A DNA stretch of 64,000 nt from Nitrincola iocasae (GCF_008727795.1 NZ_CP044222.1:3224001-3288000); one strand, 5' to 3'. Positions 8,925 through 17,566 are shown, counted from the stretch's first letter. Made by a program: numbers and translations. Notes: generated by a model not told the origin, from the letters alone.

Positions 8925-8947
8925 TGTGAGGGCATCCTGCCCTCACA
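8925..8947. terminator. Long hairpin between convergent genes, possible bidirectional terminator
   Basis: TGTGAGGGCA and TGCCCTCACA form a perfect 10-bp stem with a three-base loop, placed between the stops of the deacetylase and TRAP permease genes. Neither side has a T-run, so it may act as an mRNA-end stabiliser or a Rho-assisted terminator. Confidence 0.5.
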
Positions 8948-8954
8948 CTTCATA

Positions 8955-10349
8955 TCAACGCCCGTATATCATATCCGGCAACCAGGTAATTAGGCCTGGG
9001 AAAATAATCAGCAGCGCAATCGCCACGACCTGAAGCACCACAAAAGGCATAGCCCCTTGATATATATGCCGCGTGGTAATGGCATCCGGCGCCACCCCGC
9101 GTAAATAGAAGAGTGAAAATCCAAACGGCGGCGTCAGGAAGCTGGTCTGAAGATTAACAGCCACCATAACCCCTAACCAGATGGGATCGATATCCATCAT
9201 CAATAAAATCGGAGCCGTAATCGGGATAACCAGAAAGATAATTTCAAAGGTATCCAGAATAAAGCCCAGCAAAAACATCAGCAGCATCACAAAAATGATA
9301 GCCCCGAGCTTTCCGCCCGGCAGGCTGTTAAGAAAATCACTCACCAGCTCTTCACCACCCATCATCCGGAACACCAGCGAAAATACCGACGCACCGATCA
9401 GAATAATAAAGATCATCGTTGTGGTATTGGCGGTAGCAAACATCACCTGACGCAGGTTTGTAAAGGTCAGTTTGCGTCGTACCGCTGCCAACAGAATGGC
9501 ACCGACAGCACCGACAGAAGCCGACTCCGTAGGCGTCGCCACCCCCCCCAGTATTGAGCCCAGTACGGCAATGATCAGGACCAAAGGTGGCAACAGAGTA
9601 AAAATAACATCATGAAACAGACGCTTGCGCTCCGCAGCTGTTACTTCCAGCGCGGGACAGGTTTCAGGATGGCGAATCGCTTTGTAGATCATATAGAGCA
9701 TATAAATGCCCACCAGCATCAGCCCGGGAATGAATGCTCCGGCAAACAAGTCACCCACTGAAACGGGCGTCGGCGCGAAATTCCCTTTGGACATCTGCAC
9801 CTGCTGGTTGACCCCAGCCAACATGTCACCCATAAAGATCAGCACAGTAGACGGCGGAATAATCTGCCCCAAAGTGCCTGAAGCACAGATTACGCCAGTT
9901 GCTAATTTAGGATCATAGCCAGCTCGCATCATCGCTGGCAGCGACAACAACCCCATAGTGACCACGGTAGCCCCGACGATACCCGTAGACGCCGCTAACA
10001 ACGCACCCACCACGATGACCGATAACCCCAAACCACCCCGTAGTTTACCGAACAAGCGCCCCATGGTAATCAACAACTGCTCTGCAATTCCGGAACGCTC
10101 CAGCATCATCCCCATAAAGATGAATAAAGGCACAGCAACCAACACCTCATTCAACATGATGCCAATATAACGGGGCGCCAGGCTGGAGAGATTAGACAGG
10201 TCAAACACACCGAGCACATGACCGACAGCAGCAAAAATGACTGATGTCCCAGCTAGCGAAAAGGCAACCGGGAAGCCCATCATCAACACACCGATGATGG
10301 AAAAAAACATTAATAATGAGAGGATCTCACCCAACAGAACCGGATCCAT
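8955..10349 (-). CDS. dctM: TRAP transporter large permease subunit (DctM family)
   Basis: The ion-coupled translocation subunit of a tripartite ATP-independent periplasmic transporter: 464 residues, with about a dozen hydrophobic segments over the full length and family signatures such as MGFPVAFSLAG near the N-terminus and ATPTESASVGAVGAI in the middle. Together with DctQ it would import a carboxylate-type solute using a sodium gradient. AAGGGGG precedes the ATG and the DctQ stop is two bases upstream, so translation is coupled. A TakP-like binding protein gene lies about 1.8 kb away in opposite orientation and may serve this permease. Confidence 0.92.
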   Translation of the reverse strand: MDPVLLGEILSLLMFFSIIGVLMMGFPVAFSLAGTSVIFAAVGHVLGVFDLSNLSSLAPRYIGIMLNEVLVAVPLFIFMGMMLERSGIAEQLLITMGRLFGKLRGGLGLSVIVVGALLAASTGIVGATVVTMGLLSLPAMMRAGYDPKLATGVICASGTLGQIIPPSTVLIFMGDMLAGVNQQVQMSKGNFAPTPVSVGDLFAGAFIPGLMLVGIYMLYMIYKAIRHPETCPALEVTAAERKRLFHDVIFTLLPPLVLIIAVLGSILGGVATPTESASVGAVGAILLAAVRRKLTFTNLRQVMFATANTTTMIFIILIGASVFSLVFRMMGGEELVSDFLNSLPGGKLGAIIFVMLLMFLLGFILDTFEIIFLVIPITAPILLMMDIDPIWLGVMVAVNLQTSFLTPPFGFSLFYLRGVAPDAITTRHIYQGAMPFVVLQVVAIALLIIFPGLITWLPDMIYGR

Positions 10350-10351
10350 GC

Positions 10352-10900
10352 TTAGCCCCCTTCCTTGTAACGGTAGTTTTCCGGGACCAGCGTTTCATTG
10401 TGACTCAGGATCAAAATACTGCGCATAATCATCGCCAAGGCTTGCAGGGCTACTACTACTACAAACACCAGGATAAATGATTTCACCACATAGAGGCCCG
10501 GCATTCCGCCGAAATTAGCCGATCCTTCCATAAAACCCCAGGAGCGCACTACGTAGGGCAAGCTGTAAATAGTGATAATACACAGGAAAGGTACAATGAA
10601 CAGGATGGCACCGATCATATCGATCAGCGCTTTACGACGATTGCCCGCCGGGCGGTAGAAGATATCCACGCGCACATGGCCATTCTGGAACAACGTAAAC
10701 CCCGCGATCCCCATGAACATCATGCCATTAAGCCAGACATACAAATCTTGCATCCAGACAAAGCCACTGGAGAAAAAATAACGCATGACGACTACCGTAA
10801 AGCAGACCAGCACAATGCCTAAGGAAAACCAGGAAAACACGTGACCCAGCAACAGGTTGATCCGGCAAATTAACCGAATCAATAAGGAGAGCATTTTCAT
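10352..10900 (-). CDS. dctQ: TRAP transporter small permease subunit (DctQ family)
   Basis: A small inner-membrane component of 182 residues with four hydrophobic helices, as expected for DctQ, which binds DctM in the transporter. A conserved-looking segment (FVWMQDLYVWLNGMMFMG, then RVDIFYRPAGNRRKALID) matches the family. The ribosome site GAGAGG lies just upstream of the ATG at 10900. It is first in a two-gene operon with dctM. The 235-bp region upstream, shared with the divergent EamA gene, carries a perfect palindrome. Confidence 0.88.
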   Translation of the reverse strand: MKMLSLLIRLICRINLLLGHVFSWFSLGIVLVCFTVVVMRYFFSSGFVWMQDLYVWLNGMMFMGIAGFTLFQNGHVRVDIFYRPAGNRRKALIDMIGAILFIVPFLCIITIYSLPYVVRSWGFMEGSANFGGMPGLYVVKSFILVFVVVVALQALAMIMRSILILSHNETLVPENYRYKEGG

Positions 10901-11014
10901 ACTACCTCTCAGGGTGTCTATTGTTTTTGTTTAAACATAGAGTAAGCGCCAGCGGCAGCATATACAAGCCTGGCTGACAGTCGTTAAACTGCTGTAAATT
11001 TCAGCTAAAGTTTC

Positions 11015-11036
11015 GCGTTTATACCGGTATAAACGC
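11015..11036. promoter_or_regulatory. Perfect 22-bp palindrome, candidate operator
   Basis: The half-site GCGTTTATACC is followed directly by its exact reverse complement. It lies in the 235-bp divergent region, about 115 bp upstream of dctQ and 100 bp upstream of the EamA gene. The lack of a spacer, and an A/T-rich core that melts rather than forming a terminator, favour a binding site for a dimeric regulator (for example GntR, LacI or TetR type). No regulator gene is adjacent. Confidence 0.55.
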
Positions 11037-11135
11037 CAAGGGTCAAATATTAACTCTGGCAAACTTGCGCTACCCGCTTGAAAGCAAGGACAATACAGGT
11101 TCAAATAGAGATACAACAAACATCAAGATTAGCTA

Positions 11136-12059
11136 ATGCAAATCAAAACTGAACACCTTGCCTATCTATTACTCGCCACTACAACCCTATTCTGGGGTGG
11201 GAACTTTATAGTAGGACGCGCAGTGTCTACAGACATTCCTCCGATTGCGCTCGCTTGGTGGCGGTGGTTATTTGCGCTGCTGGTGATCCTGCCATTTACA
11301 GCTAAATCTCTCTGGCAACTTCGTCACCGGATCAGAAAACACTGGCTATTTCTTACAGGCATATCAATTCTGGGGATCACAAATTTTAACACCTTTGTTT
11401 ACCTGGGCCTGCAAACATCGACAGCAACGGATGCCGTGTTATTGCTGTCGGCAACACCTGTTATCATCCTGCTGTTCTCCCGTCTGCTTTTTAAAGAACC
11501 GATCAGCAGCCGGCAGCTCATCGGTATTGCTTTGTCGCTAAGTGGTGTTCTGGTCATTATTACCGGAGGGGTACCCACCCATATTGCCGCTGTTTTTCAG
11601 GGGGCCATGAGCAGTTTGTGGATTCTGGCGGCAGTCATTAGCTGGTCTTTCTATTCCGTACTGTTGAGAAAGCGCTCCGCCGACATAAGTGGGCAGGCTT
11701 TTTTTGCCATTACAGTGATTATTGGCTGGCTGATAATCACGCCCTTTTACCTGTATGAACATCACTTAATGGAAAAACCCCTGCTATTCACGATGAGCGC
11801 TCTCTTCAGCATCGTTTATGTCGGCTTATTCGCATCTGTATTTGCATTTTTGTTCTGGAATCGTGGAGTAGAAATCCTCGGGCCTAATCGTGCAGGTAAT
11901 TTTATTCATCTAATCCCGGTCTGGGCTTTACTTCTGGCAAGCCTGATCCTGGGGGAAAACATGTATTGGTTTCACTGGTTAGGCATCTTATTGATTTTTT
12001 CCGGAATAGGGCTAGCCAGTCTGAAAAGGTCGAAACAGGCAACTGTAGCGGCCCGTTAG
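11136..12059 (+). CDS. EamA/DMT-family transporter
   Basis: A ten-helix drug/metabolite transporter of 307 residues made of two EamA repeats, the first starting at LLLATTTLFWGGNFIVGRA and the second around residues 155-295 (WILAAVISWSFYSVLLRK). Family members usually export amino acids or other small metabolites. No strong ribosome site precedes the ATG; the frame and the membrane topology from the first residues support this start. It stands between the TRAP permease genes and the TRAP binding protein gene and is transcribed away from the former. Its substrate is unknown. Confidence 0.88.
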   Translation: MQIKTEHLAYLLLATTTLFWGGNFIVGRAVSTDIPPIALAWWRWLFALLVILPFTAKSLWQLRHRIRKHWLFLTGISILGITNFNTFVYLGLQTSTATDAVLLLSATPVIILLFSRLLFKEPISSRQLIGIALSLSGVLVIITGGVPTHIAAVFQGAMSSLWILAAVISWSFYSVLLRKRSADISGQAFFAITVIIGWLIITPFYLYEHHLMEKPLLFTMSALFSIVYVGLFASVFAFLFWNRGVEILGPNRAGNFIHLIPVWALLLASLILGENMYWFHWLGILLIFSGIGLASLKRSKQATVAAR

Positions 12060-12146
12060 TGAGTTTTGATGACTGGAATAGTCGATTTTGGTTCTTTTCT
12101 AGTCTAAATTAACCCTGCAAAACAATAACTCTAATGGAGATCTCCC

Positions 12147-13241
12147 ATGAAACGTCGTAGTTTTATTAAAGGCGCCGCCATAGGTGCTGGTGTTGCGGCA
12201 ACCTCAGTAGCCGCACCAGCCATTGCTCAGCGTCGTATTACCTGGCGCATGGTCACCACCTGGCCACGTAATTTTCCAGGCCTTGGCACTGGGGCGCAGC
12301 GTCTAGCAGATCGTATCACCGCCATGTCCGAAGGCCGCCTCACTGTTCAGGTTTTTTCGGCCGGTGAACTGGTTCCTGCATTAGGGACATTCGATGCAGT
12401 TATTGAAGGTTCAGCTGAAATGAGCCATGGTGCTGCTTATTACTGGCAAAATAAAAGCCAGGCAACGGCATTCTTCACCGGTGTTCCCTATGGTATGACA
12501 TCGCGCGAACTGGCCGCCTGGATACGTTATATGGGTGGACAGGACATCTGGGATGAAGTCTATGATCAATTCGGGGTAAAAGGCTTCCTCTCCGGCGACA
12601 CAGGTACTCAGGCAGGTGGCTGGTTCCGCAAAGAACTGACCGGTCTCAGTGATATTCAGGGAATGAAGTTCCGTACACCAGGGCTCGGTGGACAGGTATG
12701 GCAGCGTATGGGCGCTACCGTGGTCAACATGGCAGGTGGTGAAATCTACGCAGCACTACAGTCCGGTGCACTGGATGCCGCCGAGTTTGTGGGCCCCTAT
12801 AACGATCTGGCACTCGGCTTTCATCAGATATGCAAGGACTACTACTTCCCCAGCTTTATCGAGCCCGGCCTGGCAACTGAACTCGTCGTCAATAAAGAGA
12901 AGTTCGCCGCCCTACCTGCCGATCTACAAGCCATTGTTGAATCTGCCTGTCAGGCTGAATATGACCAGGTTGCGTCAGAGTTCTATGCAAATGATCCCCT
13001 TGCACTGAAAACACTGGTTGAACAGCATGGAGTACGCGTACACCAGTTCCCAGAAGAGATTCTTGAAGCCGGTGCTAAAGCCGCTATGGATATCTTGTCA
13101 GAGATTCGCGATGGAGGTGATGCCCTCACCAAGAAAACCGCCGAAAGCTATGTCAGCGCACTGAATATTCTGCGCACACGAACTGACAATACTGACCAAG
13201 CATTTCTGGCAGCCAGAGCTAAGTACTTCAAGCTGGATTAA
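12147..13241 (+). CDS. TRAP transporter solute-binding protein, TakP-like
   Basis: A periplasmic binding protein of 364 residues with a twin-arginine signal (MKRRSFIKGAAIGAG, cleavage after AIA near residue 27), so probably exported folded by Tat. The mature part resembles Rhodobacter TakP, the 2-oxoacid binding protein, including the SAGELVPAL segment, a GGWFR motif, GGEIYAALQSGALDAAEFVGPY and the conserved Arg and Glu/Asp region that binds a carboxylate with a cation. Pyruvate or other 2-oxoacids are therefore likely ligands. The ribosome site TGGAGAT precedes the ATG. It ends at a strong bidirectional terminator. The best partner in the window is dctQM on the opposite strand. Confidence 0.87.
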   Translation: MKRRSFIKGAAIGAGVAATSVAAPAIAQRRITWRMVTTWPRNFPGLGTGAQRLADRITAMSEGRLTVQVFSAGELVPALGTFDAVIEGSAEMSHGAAYYWQNKSQATAFFTGVPYGMTSRELAAWIRYMGGQDIWDEVYDQFGVKGFLSGDTGTQAGGWFRKELTGLSDIQGMKFRTPGLGGQVWQRMGATVVNMAGGEIYAALQSGALDAAEFVGPYNDLALGFHQICKDYYFPSFIEPGLATELVVNKEKFAALPADLQAIVESACQAEYDQVASEFYANDPLALKTLVEQHGVRVHQFPEEILEAGAKAAMDILSEIRDGGDALTKKTAESYVSALNILRTRTDNTDQAFLAARAKYFKLD

Positions 13242-13256
13242 TTCAGATCATTCATA

Positions 13257-13287
13257 CAAAAAGGGCTGCAATTGCAGCCCTTTTTTT
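13257..13287. terminator. Bidirectional rho-independent terminator
   Basis: The self-complementary stem GGGCTGCA / TGCAGCCC (13263-13280) is flanked by A-rich sequence on the left and seven T on the right. It can end both the plus-strand TRAP binding protein gene and the minus-strand oadB gene. Confidence 0.92.
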
Positions 13288-13310
13288 GTTTATAGGATAT
13301 AAATTAACAA

Positions 13311-14612
13311 TCAACTGACAAACTTAATCATCACCCCAGCTGCTACAGCTGAACCAATTACACCCGCTACGTTAGGTCCCATTGCATGCATCAACAGGAA
13401 GTTCTGCGGATTAGCTTCAAGACCTAGTTTATTAGATACGCGTGCGGCCATAGGCACAGCAGAGACTCCGGCAGAACCTATTAATGGGTTGATCGCATTG
13501 CCACCCATCATGACATTCAACACCTTAGCCATAAGCACACCCGCCGCAGTACCTATAGCAAACGCCACGATACCCAGCAATAGGATCCCTAAGGTTTGCA
13601 GATCAAGAAACTTCTCAGCAATCAATACGGAACCGACCGATAACCCCAGGAAGATGGTGACAATGTTAATCAGCGCATTCTGGGCTGTATCACTCAGACG
13701 ATCGACAACACCACATTCGCGCATCAGGTTACCAAAGCAGAACATCCCCAACAGCGGCGCGGCATCAGGCAACAACAGCGCAACCAGCACCAGTAACACA
13801 ATCGGAAAAAATATTTTTTCACGTTTGGATACATGACGCAGCTGGCTCATCACGATTTTGCGTTCTCGCTCTGTAGTCAGTAAACGCATGATCGGCGGCT
13901 GAATCATCGGCACCAGGGCCATGTAGGCATAGGCCGATACAGCAATTGCACCCAGCAGATGCGGAGCCAAAATAGTGGCCACATATATAGCCGTCGGGCC
14001 ATCCGCACCACCGATGATACCAATGGCAGCCGCATCACTGATGGAAAAGTCCATTATCCCCAAGGCCGTCAAACCCACCGCTCCGAGTACCGTCGCAAAG
14101 ATACCGAACTGGGCAGCTGCACCAAGAAACAAGGTTCTTGGATTGGCTAACAGAGGGCCGAAATCTGTCATCGCACCCACACCCATGAAGATAAGCAGAG
14201 GCGCCGCACCGGATTTCACTGCAACACTGTAGAAATTGTACATCATACCATTGGTATAACCTGCATCCTGGGCAATCAAAGTGGCTGCGGCTTTTACCGA
14301 TGCTGGAGCATTGGCATACAAAGCCTTCAACTCATGAGGATCAATAGAAACGGCATCAAACAGAATAGACAATTCATTCAGCACGCTGGGCGTTGCAAAA
14401 TAAATGGCATTTTCAACAGCCGAATAAGCCATACCTGCTTGAGGAATGTTCGCAAGAATCCCCCCGAAGCCGATTGGCACTAATAGCAAAGGCTCAAATT
14501 TCTTATTGATTGCTAAATAAAGTAACAATACACCCACCAACATCATTACAACTTGACCCGGGGCCACGTTGTAAACACCAGAGGCGTACCAGAGACTGAG
14601 TAACTTATCCAT
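13311..14612 (-). CDS. oadB: Oxaloacetate decarboxylase beta subunit, sodium pump
   Basis: The membrane subunit of the biotin-dependent sodium-translocating decarboxylase. It decarboxylates carboxybiotin and exports Na+. The 433 residues contain about nine to eleven helices and the conserved segments GIMDFSISDAAAIGIIGGADGPTAIY and GSAGVSAVPMAARV, which include the Asp and Asn/Ser residues of the sodium path. It is the last gene of oadG-oadA-oadB, 13 bp after oadA, with ribosome site AGGTG. The length and motifs are normal. A related methylmalonyl- or glutaconyl-CoA decarboxylase beta subunit is less likely, because the alpha subunit is of the oxaloacetate type. Confidence 0.93.
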   Translation of the reverse strand: MDKLLSLWYASGVYNVAPGQVVMMLVGVLLLYLAINKKFEPLLLVPIGFGGILANIPQAGMAYSAVENAIYFATPSVLNELSILFDAVSIDPHELKALYANAPASVKAAATLIAQDAGYTNGMMYNFYSVAVKSGAAPLLIFMGVGAMTDFGPLLANPRTLFLGAAAQFGIFATVLGAVGLTALGIMDFSISDAAAIGIIGGADGPTAIYVATILAPHLLGAIAVSAYAYMALVPMIQPPIMRLLTTERERKIVMSQLRHVSKREKIFFPIVLLVLVALLLPDAAPLLGMFCFGNLMRECGVVDRLSDTAQNALINIVTIFLGLSVGSVLIAEKFLDLQTLGILLLGIVAFAIGTAAGVLMAKVLNVMMGGNAINPLIGSAGVSAVPMAARVSNKLGLEANPQNFLLMHAMGPNVAGVIGSAVAAGVMIKFVS

Positions 14613-14625
14613 TTATCAGCACCTA

Positions 14626-16428
14626 TCAGGCAATCGTCATCAGTGAATCGCCCACCTGGACGGAATCACCTTCTTTGATATCAACAGAGACAACACTTCC
14701 GGCTCGAGCGGCGCGTACTTCAGTTTCCATTTTCATGGCTTCCAGAATGATCAACACATCACCCTCTTTCACTTGCTGTCCTGCGGACACCATTACCTTC
14801 CAGATATTACCTGCAAGCGGAGCTGGCACGGGCTCGCCACCGGTTACCGGAGCGGCTACAGGTGCGGCGTTCAGTCCGGAAGAGGGCGTCACTGAAGATA
14901 TATCACCACCTGCAGCGACCTGAACAACATAGCTCTGACCATTGACGGTAATAGTGTAGACACCTGTATCACCTGATGACGTTGCTGTCTCTTTAGACAC
15001 AGATGACACTGACTGCTGATCTTCAGCACTTGGTACAGGTTCAAAGGCAGCCGGATTATTGCGATTTTCCAGAAACTTGAGACCTATCTGCGGAAAGAGT
15101 GCATAAGTGAGCACATCATCTATTTCTTTGTCTCCGGTCTCCAGCTTCATGCCTTTTTCGCTGGCAATCTGCTTTAGCTCAGCGGTCAGTTTTTCAACCT
15201 CAGGCTCCAGCATATCAGCGGGACGACAGGTAATTGCCTCAGCACCCTCCAAAACACGCGCCTGCAGCTCAGTATTGTAAGGGGCGGGGGCAGCGCCGTA
15301 CTCGCCCTTAAGGATGGCCTGAACCTCTTTAGAGATGCTCTTGTAGCGCTCACCCACCAGTACGTTAATAACGGCCTGAGTACCCACGATCTGTGACGTA
15401 GGAGTGACCAACGGGATAAGACCCAGATCTTCTCTGACCTTAGGTATTTCAGCCAATACTTCATCAAACTTATCGGCAGCACCCTGCTCTCTTAGCTGGC
15501 TTTCCATATTGGTCAGCATACCGCCGGGCACCTGAGCCAGGAGAATACGAGAGTCTGTACCACGCAGAGAGCCTTCAAATTTCGCGTATTTTTTACGCAC
15601 CTCACGGAAGTAGGCGGCAATTTCTTCCAGCAATTCAAGATTTAAGCCTGTTTCACGCTCCTGTCCCTGCAGAGCAGCTACCACCGTTTCAGTTGCTGTA
15701 TGACCATAAGTCATGGACATGGACGAAATGGACGCATCTACTCGGTCAATTCCAGCCTCGATGGCTTTCAGCAGCGTCATATCAGCCATGCCAGAGGTTG
15801 CATGCGACTGCAACTGCACTTCGAGATCTGTCTGAGCTTTCAAGCGAGAAACCAGATCAAATGCGTCGTAAGGCGTCAGGATACCTGACATATCCTTAAT
15901 GGCTATGGAATCAGCCCCCATATCCTCAAGCGTTTTGGCATAGTCAACCCACATATCCAGCGTATGCACACGGCTGGTGGTGTAAGACATAGTGCCTTGG
16001 GCATGCTTGCCACAGGCTTTAACGGCCTTAATCGCTGACTCCAGGTTGCGAGGATCATTCATTGCGTCAAACACACGGAATACGTCCACACCATTGGTAG
16101 CGGCGCGCTCAACAAAACGCGCTACGACGTCATCGGCGTAATGGCGGTAGCCCAGCAAATTCTGACCACGCAACAACATTTGCTGTGGGGTGTTCGGCAT
16201 CGCGGCTTTCAGCTCACGAATACGTACCCAGGGATCTTCACCCAAGTAGCGAATACAGGAATCGAACGTTGCACCACCCCAGCTTTCTGCTGACCAATAA
16301 CCCACCTGATCCATTTTAGCGGCAATAGGGAGCATATCATCGAGGCGCATACGAGTTGCCAGCAGGGACTGATGACCATCACGTAAAACCAGTTCAGTGA
16401 TGCCAAGCGATTTCTTTACGTCTGACAT
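14626..16428 (-). CDS. oadA: Oxaloacetate decarboxylase alpha subunit
   Basis: The soluble carboxyltransferase that moves CO2 from oxaloacetate to biotin, giving pyruvate. Of its 600 residues, the first ~460 form the TIM-barrel carboxyltransferase (LVLRDGHQSLLATRMR near the start; SHATSGM carries a metal-binding His). An Ala/Pro/Gly-rich linker follows, and the last ~75 residues are the biotin-carrier domain with biotinyl Lys566 in LEAMKMETEV. The ribosome site AAGGTTAG lies upstream. It sits between oadG and oadB, matching the usual operon, and feeds pyruvate into metabolism while storing energy as a sodium gradient. Confidence 0.95.
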   Translation of the reverse strand: MSDVKKSLGITELVLRDGHQSLLATRMRLDDMLPIAAKMDQVGYWSAESWGGATFDSCIRYLGEDPWVRIRELKAAMPNTPQQMLLRGQNLLGYRHYADDVVARFVERAATNGVDVFRVFDAMNDPRNLESAIKAVKACGKHAQGTMSYTTSRVHTLDMWVDYAKTLEDMGADSIAIKDMSGILTPYDAFDLVSRLKAQTDLEVQLQSHATSGMADMTLLKAIEAGIDRVDASISSMSMTYGHTATETVVAALQGQERETGLNLELLEEIAAYFREVRKKYAKFEGSLRGTDSRILLAQVPGGMLTNMESQLREQGAADKFDEVLAEIPKVREDLGLIPLVTPTSQIVGTQAVINVLVGERYKSISKEVQAILKGEYGAAPAPYNTELQARVLEGAEAITCRPADMLEPEVEKLTAELKQIASEKGMKLETGDKEIDDVLTYALFPQIGLKFLENRNNPAAFEPVPSAEDQQSVSSVSKETATSSGDTGVYTITVNGQSYVVQVAAGGDISSVTPSSGLNAAPVAAPVTGGEPVPAPLAGNIWKVMVSAGQQVKEGDVLIILEAMKMETEVRAARAGSVVSVDIKEGDSVQVGDSLMTIA

Positions 16429-16463
16429 GAGGCTAACCTTTTTTTAATGTCGTTAAAAATGAT

Positions 16464-16724
16464 TCATTGACCGTTACGATCAGCACGAAATTTTTGCACG
16501 GCGGCCGTCATTACGGCGACAAGTGTCTGGTCATCCGGTTGACCGGACGCTGAAGAGGAGGACGCCCTCCCTTTGGCAGGAACCGCAGGTGCAGCAGCTG
16601 GCTCAAAACGCATTACCAATCGGGACATAATATTGGTAGCAATGACCAGCAAGGTCAAAAAGACCACGACAAACCCCATGCCAAACAGCATGAGCGAAAG
16701 GCCTTCCGCTAATAACTCATCCAT
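16464..16724 (-). CDS. oadG: Oxaloacetate decarboxylase gamma subunit
   Basis: The small assembly subunit of 86 residues. It has one transmembrane helix near the N-terminus (about 8-32), then a Pro/Ala/Ser-rich linker and a short C-terminal helix. In characterised enzymes this subunit anchors the alpha subunit to the beta subunit and helps bind zinc. The identity follows from size, topology and its place directly before oadA. CAGGAGAG precedes the ATG. It is the first gene of the operon. Confidence 0.9.
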   Translation of the reverse strand: MDELLAEGLSLMLFGMGFVVVFLTLLVIATNIMSRLVMRFEPAAAPAVPAKGRASSSSASGQPDDQTLVAVMTAAVQKFRADRNGQ

Positions 16725-16882
16725 TTAACTCTCCTGTAACGATAAAGACAGGTTGATCTGCCGGCAGCTTATGACCGCACACCCCAAAACAAGGTAAGGT
16801 TCGACAGATAGCTTTCAGTATAGTGCACGACTCAAGACAGGCAGCACACTGTTTATTTTTTAATAGCCCCATTAAAACTAAA

Positions 16883-16911
16883 TTTATGCCTATCAGCAAT
16901 ACTCAAGCCAA
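16883..16911 (-). promoter_or_regulatory. Candidate promoter of oadGAB; rest of 16725-17042 is non-coding
   Basis: On the minus strand TTGGCT (16906-16911) and CATAAA (16883-16888) are separated by 17 bp, each matching four of six sigma-70 consensus positions. The untranslated leader to oadG would be about 150 bases. In the remainder of the 318-bp gap between the tRNA-Arg gene and oadG I see only A/T-rich DNA and no clear terminator for the tRNA transcript. Confidence 0.3.
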
Positions 16912-17042
16912 GATGTAATTTTTTTACAAGAATCAGACAAACATACTGAAACGACAAGACATTGTGTTTTCGAACTGGGGTTACACAAGAAAAAAGTAGA
17001 AGGGATTAAACGGATCTGAAAAGAGAAGTGACGAGATGTAAA

Positions 17043-17119
17043 TGGTGCGCCCGAGAGGATTCGAACCTCTGACCGCCTGGTTCGTAGCCAGGTACTCTAT
17101 CCAGCTGAGCTACGGGCGC
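17043..17119 (-). tRNA. tRNA-Arg(ACG), distal copy
   Basis: The full cloverleaf has acceptor stem GCGCCCG / CGGGCGC, anticodon stem CCTGG/CCAGG around loop CTACGAA (anticodon ACG), T-loop GGTTCGAATCC and an encoded CCA end. It is identical over all 77 bases to the copy at 17150. The A34 is normally deaminated to inosine by TadA to read CGU, CGC and CGA codons. Confidence 0.97.
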
Positions 17120-17149
17120 ACACTTTTTTACATTGCCGTTGTTTTTTGA

Positions 17150-17226
17150 TGGTGCGCCCGAGAGGATTCGAACCTCTGACCGCCTGGTTCGTAGCCAGGT
17201 ACTCTATCCAGCTGAGCTACGGGCGC
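17150..17226 (-). tRNA. tRNA-Arg(ACG), proximal copy
   Basis: This 77-base gene with encoded CCA is identical to the copy at 17043 and separated from it by a 30-bp T-rich spacer. It lies between tRNA-Ser and the other tRNA-Arg. The order csrA, tRNA-Ser(GCT), tandem tRNA-Arg(ACG) is the same as csrA-serV-argV in E. coli, so a single processed transcript is likely. Confidence 0.97.
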
Positions 17227-17237
17227 ATATATCAAAA

Positions 17238-17327
17238 TGGCGGTGAGTGAGGGATTCGAACCCTCGATAGAGTTTCCCCTATACGCCCTTAGCAGGGGCG
17301 CGCCTTCAGCCACTCGGCCAACTCACC
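17238..17327 (-). tRNA. tRNA-Ser(GCT)
   Basis: A 90-base class II tRNA with long variable arm. The acceptor stem is GGTGAGT / ACTCACC with discriminator G and encoded CCA, and the anticodon loop CTGCTAA gives anticodon GCT, which reads AGC and AGU. It is first of the three tRNA genes. Confidence 0.97.
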
Positions 17328-17341
17328 TAACAACGGCGCAT

Positions 17342-17369
17342 ATACTACTAAGAAAAATTCCCTGTGAAA
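17342..17369 (-). promoter_or_regulatory. Candidate promoter of the tRNA cluster
   Basis: On the minus strand TTTCAC (17364-17369) and TAGTAT (17342-17347) are separated by 16 bp. A G/C-rich discriminator, GCGCCG, follows before the tRNA-Ser 5' end, as is typical of stringently controlled stable-RNA promoters. It is a pattern match only. Confidence 0.35.
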
Positions 17370-17377
17370 AGAGAAAT

Positions 17378-17566
17378 TTACTCTTTTTCGGAATCATCTC
17401 CTTTTTCACGCTGAATTCGTTGATATATCTCTTCACGATGAACAGATACATCCTTCGGTGCATTAACGCCGATACGAACCTGATTACCCTTTACACCCAA
17501 AACAGTGACAGTAACATCATCACCGACCATCAGGGTTTCACCTACACGTCTTGTTAAAATAAGCAT
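17378..17566 (-). CDS. csrA: Carbon storage regulator CsrA
   Basis: The global post-transcriptional regulator of 62 residues. It binds GGA motifs in mRNA leaders as a dimer and controls carbon flux, motility and biofilm formation. The whole sequence matches the family: MLILTRRVGETLMVGDDVTVTVLG at the start, with the RNA-binding Arg6 region and VHREEIYQRI at the end. CAGGAGATTCAA precedes the ATG. It lies between lysC and the tRNA cluster as in other Gammaproteobacteria. The weak A/T hairpin over its stop codon is probably not a real terminator. Confidence 0.97.
   Translation of the reverse strand: MLILTRRVGETLMVGDDVTVTVLGVKGNQVRIGVNAPKDVSVHREEIYQRIQREKGDDSEKE

Noticed and set aside
10931..11119. 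62-codon minus-strand ORF in the TRAP-EamA divergent region
   Set aside because: It crosses the perfect palindrome and the expected promoters and shows no protein-like pattern.
16717..16899. 60-codon minus-strand ORF upstream of oadG
   Set aside because: It overlaps the oadG start and ribosome site, has an odd Cys-rich composition, and lies in the A/T-rich leader; no family resemblance.
17043..17226. Long exact repeat that could suggest a mobile element or array
   Set aside because: The repeated 77 bases are two complete tRNA-Arg genes in the conserved csrA-tRNA-Ser-tRNA-Arg order.
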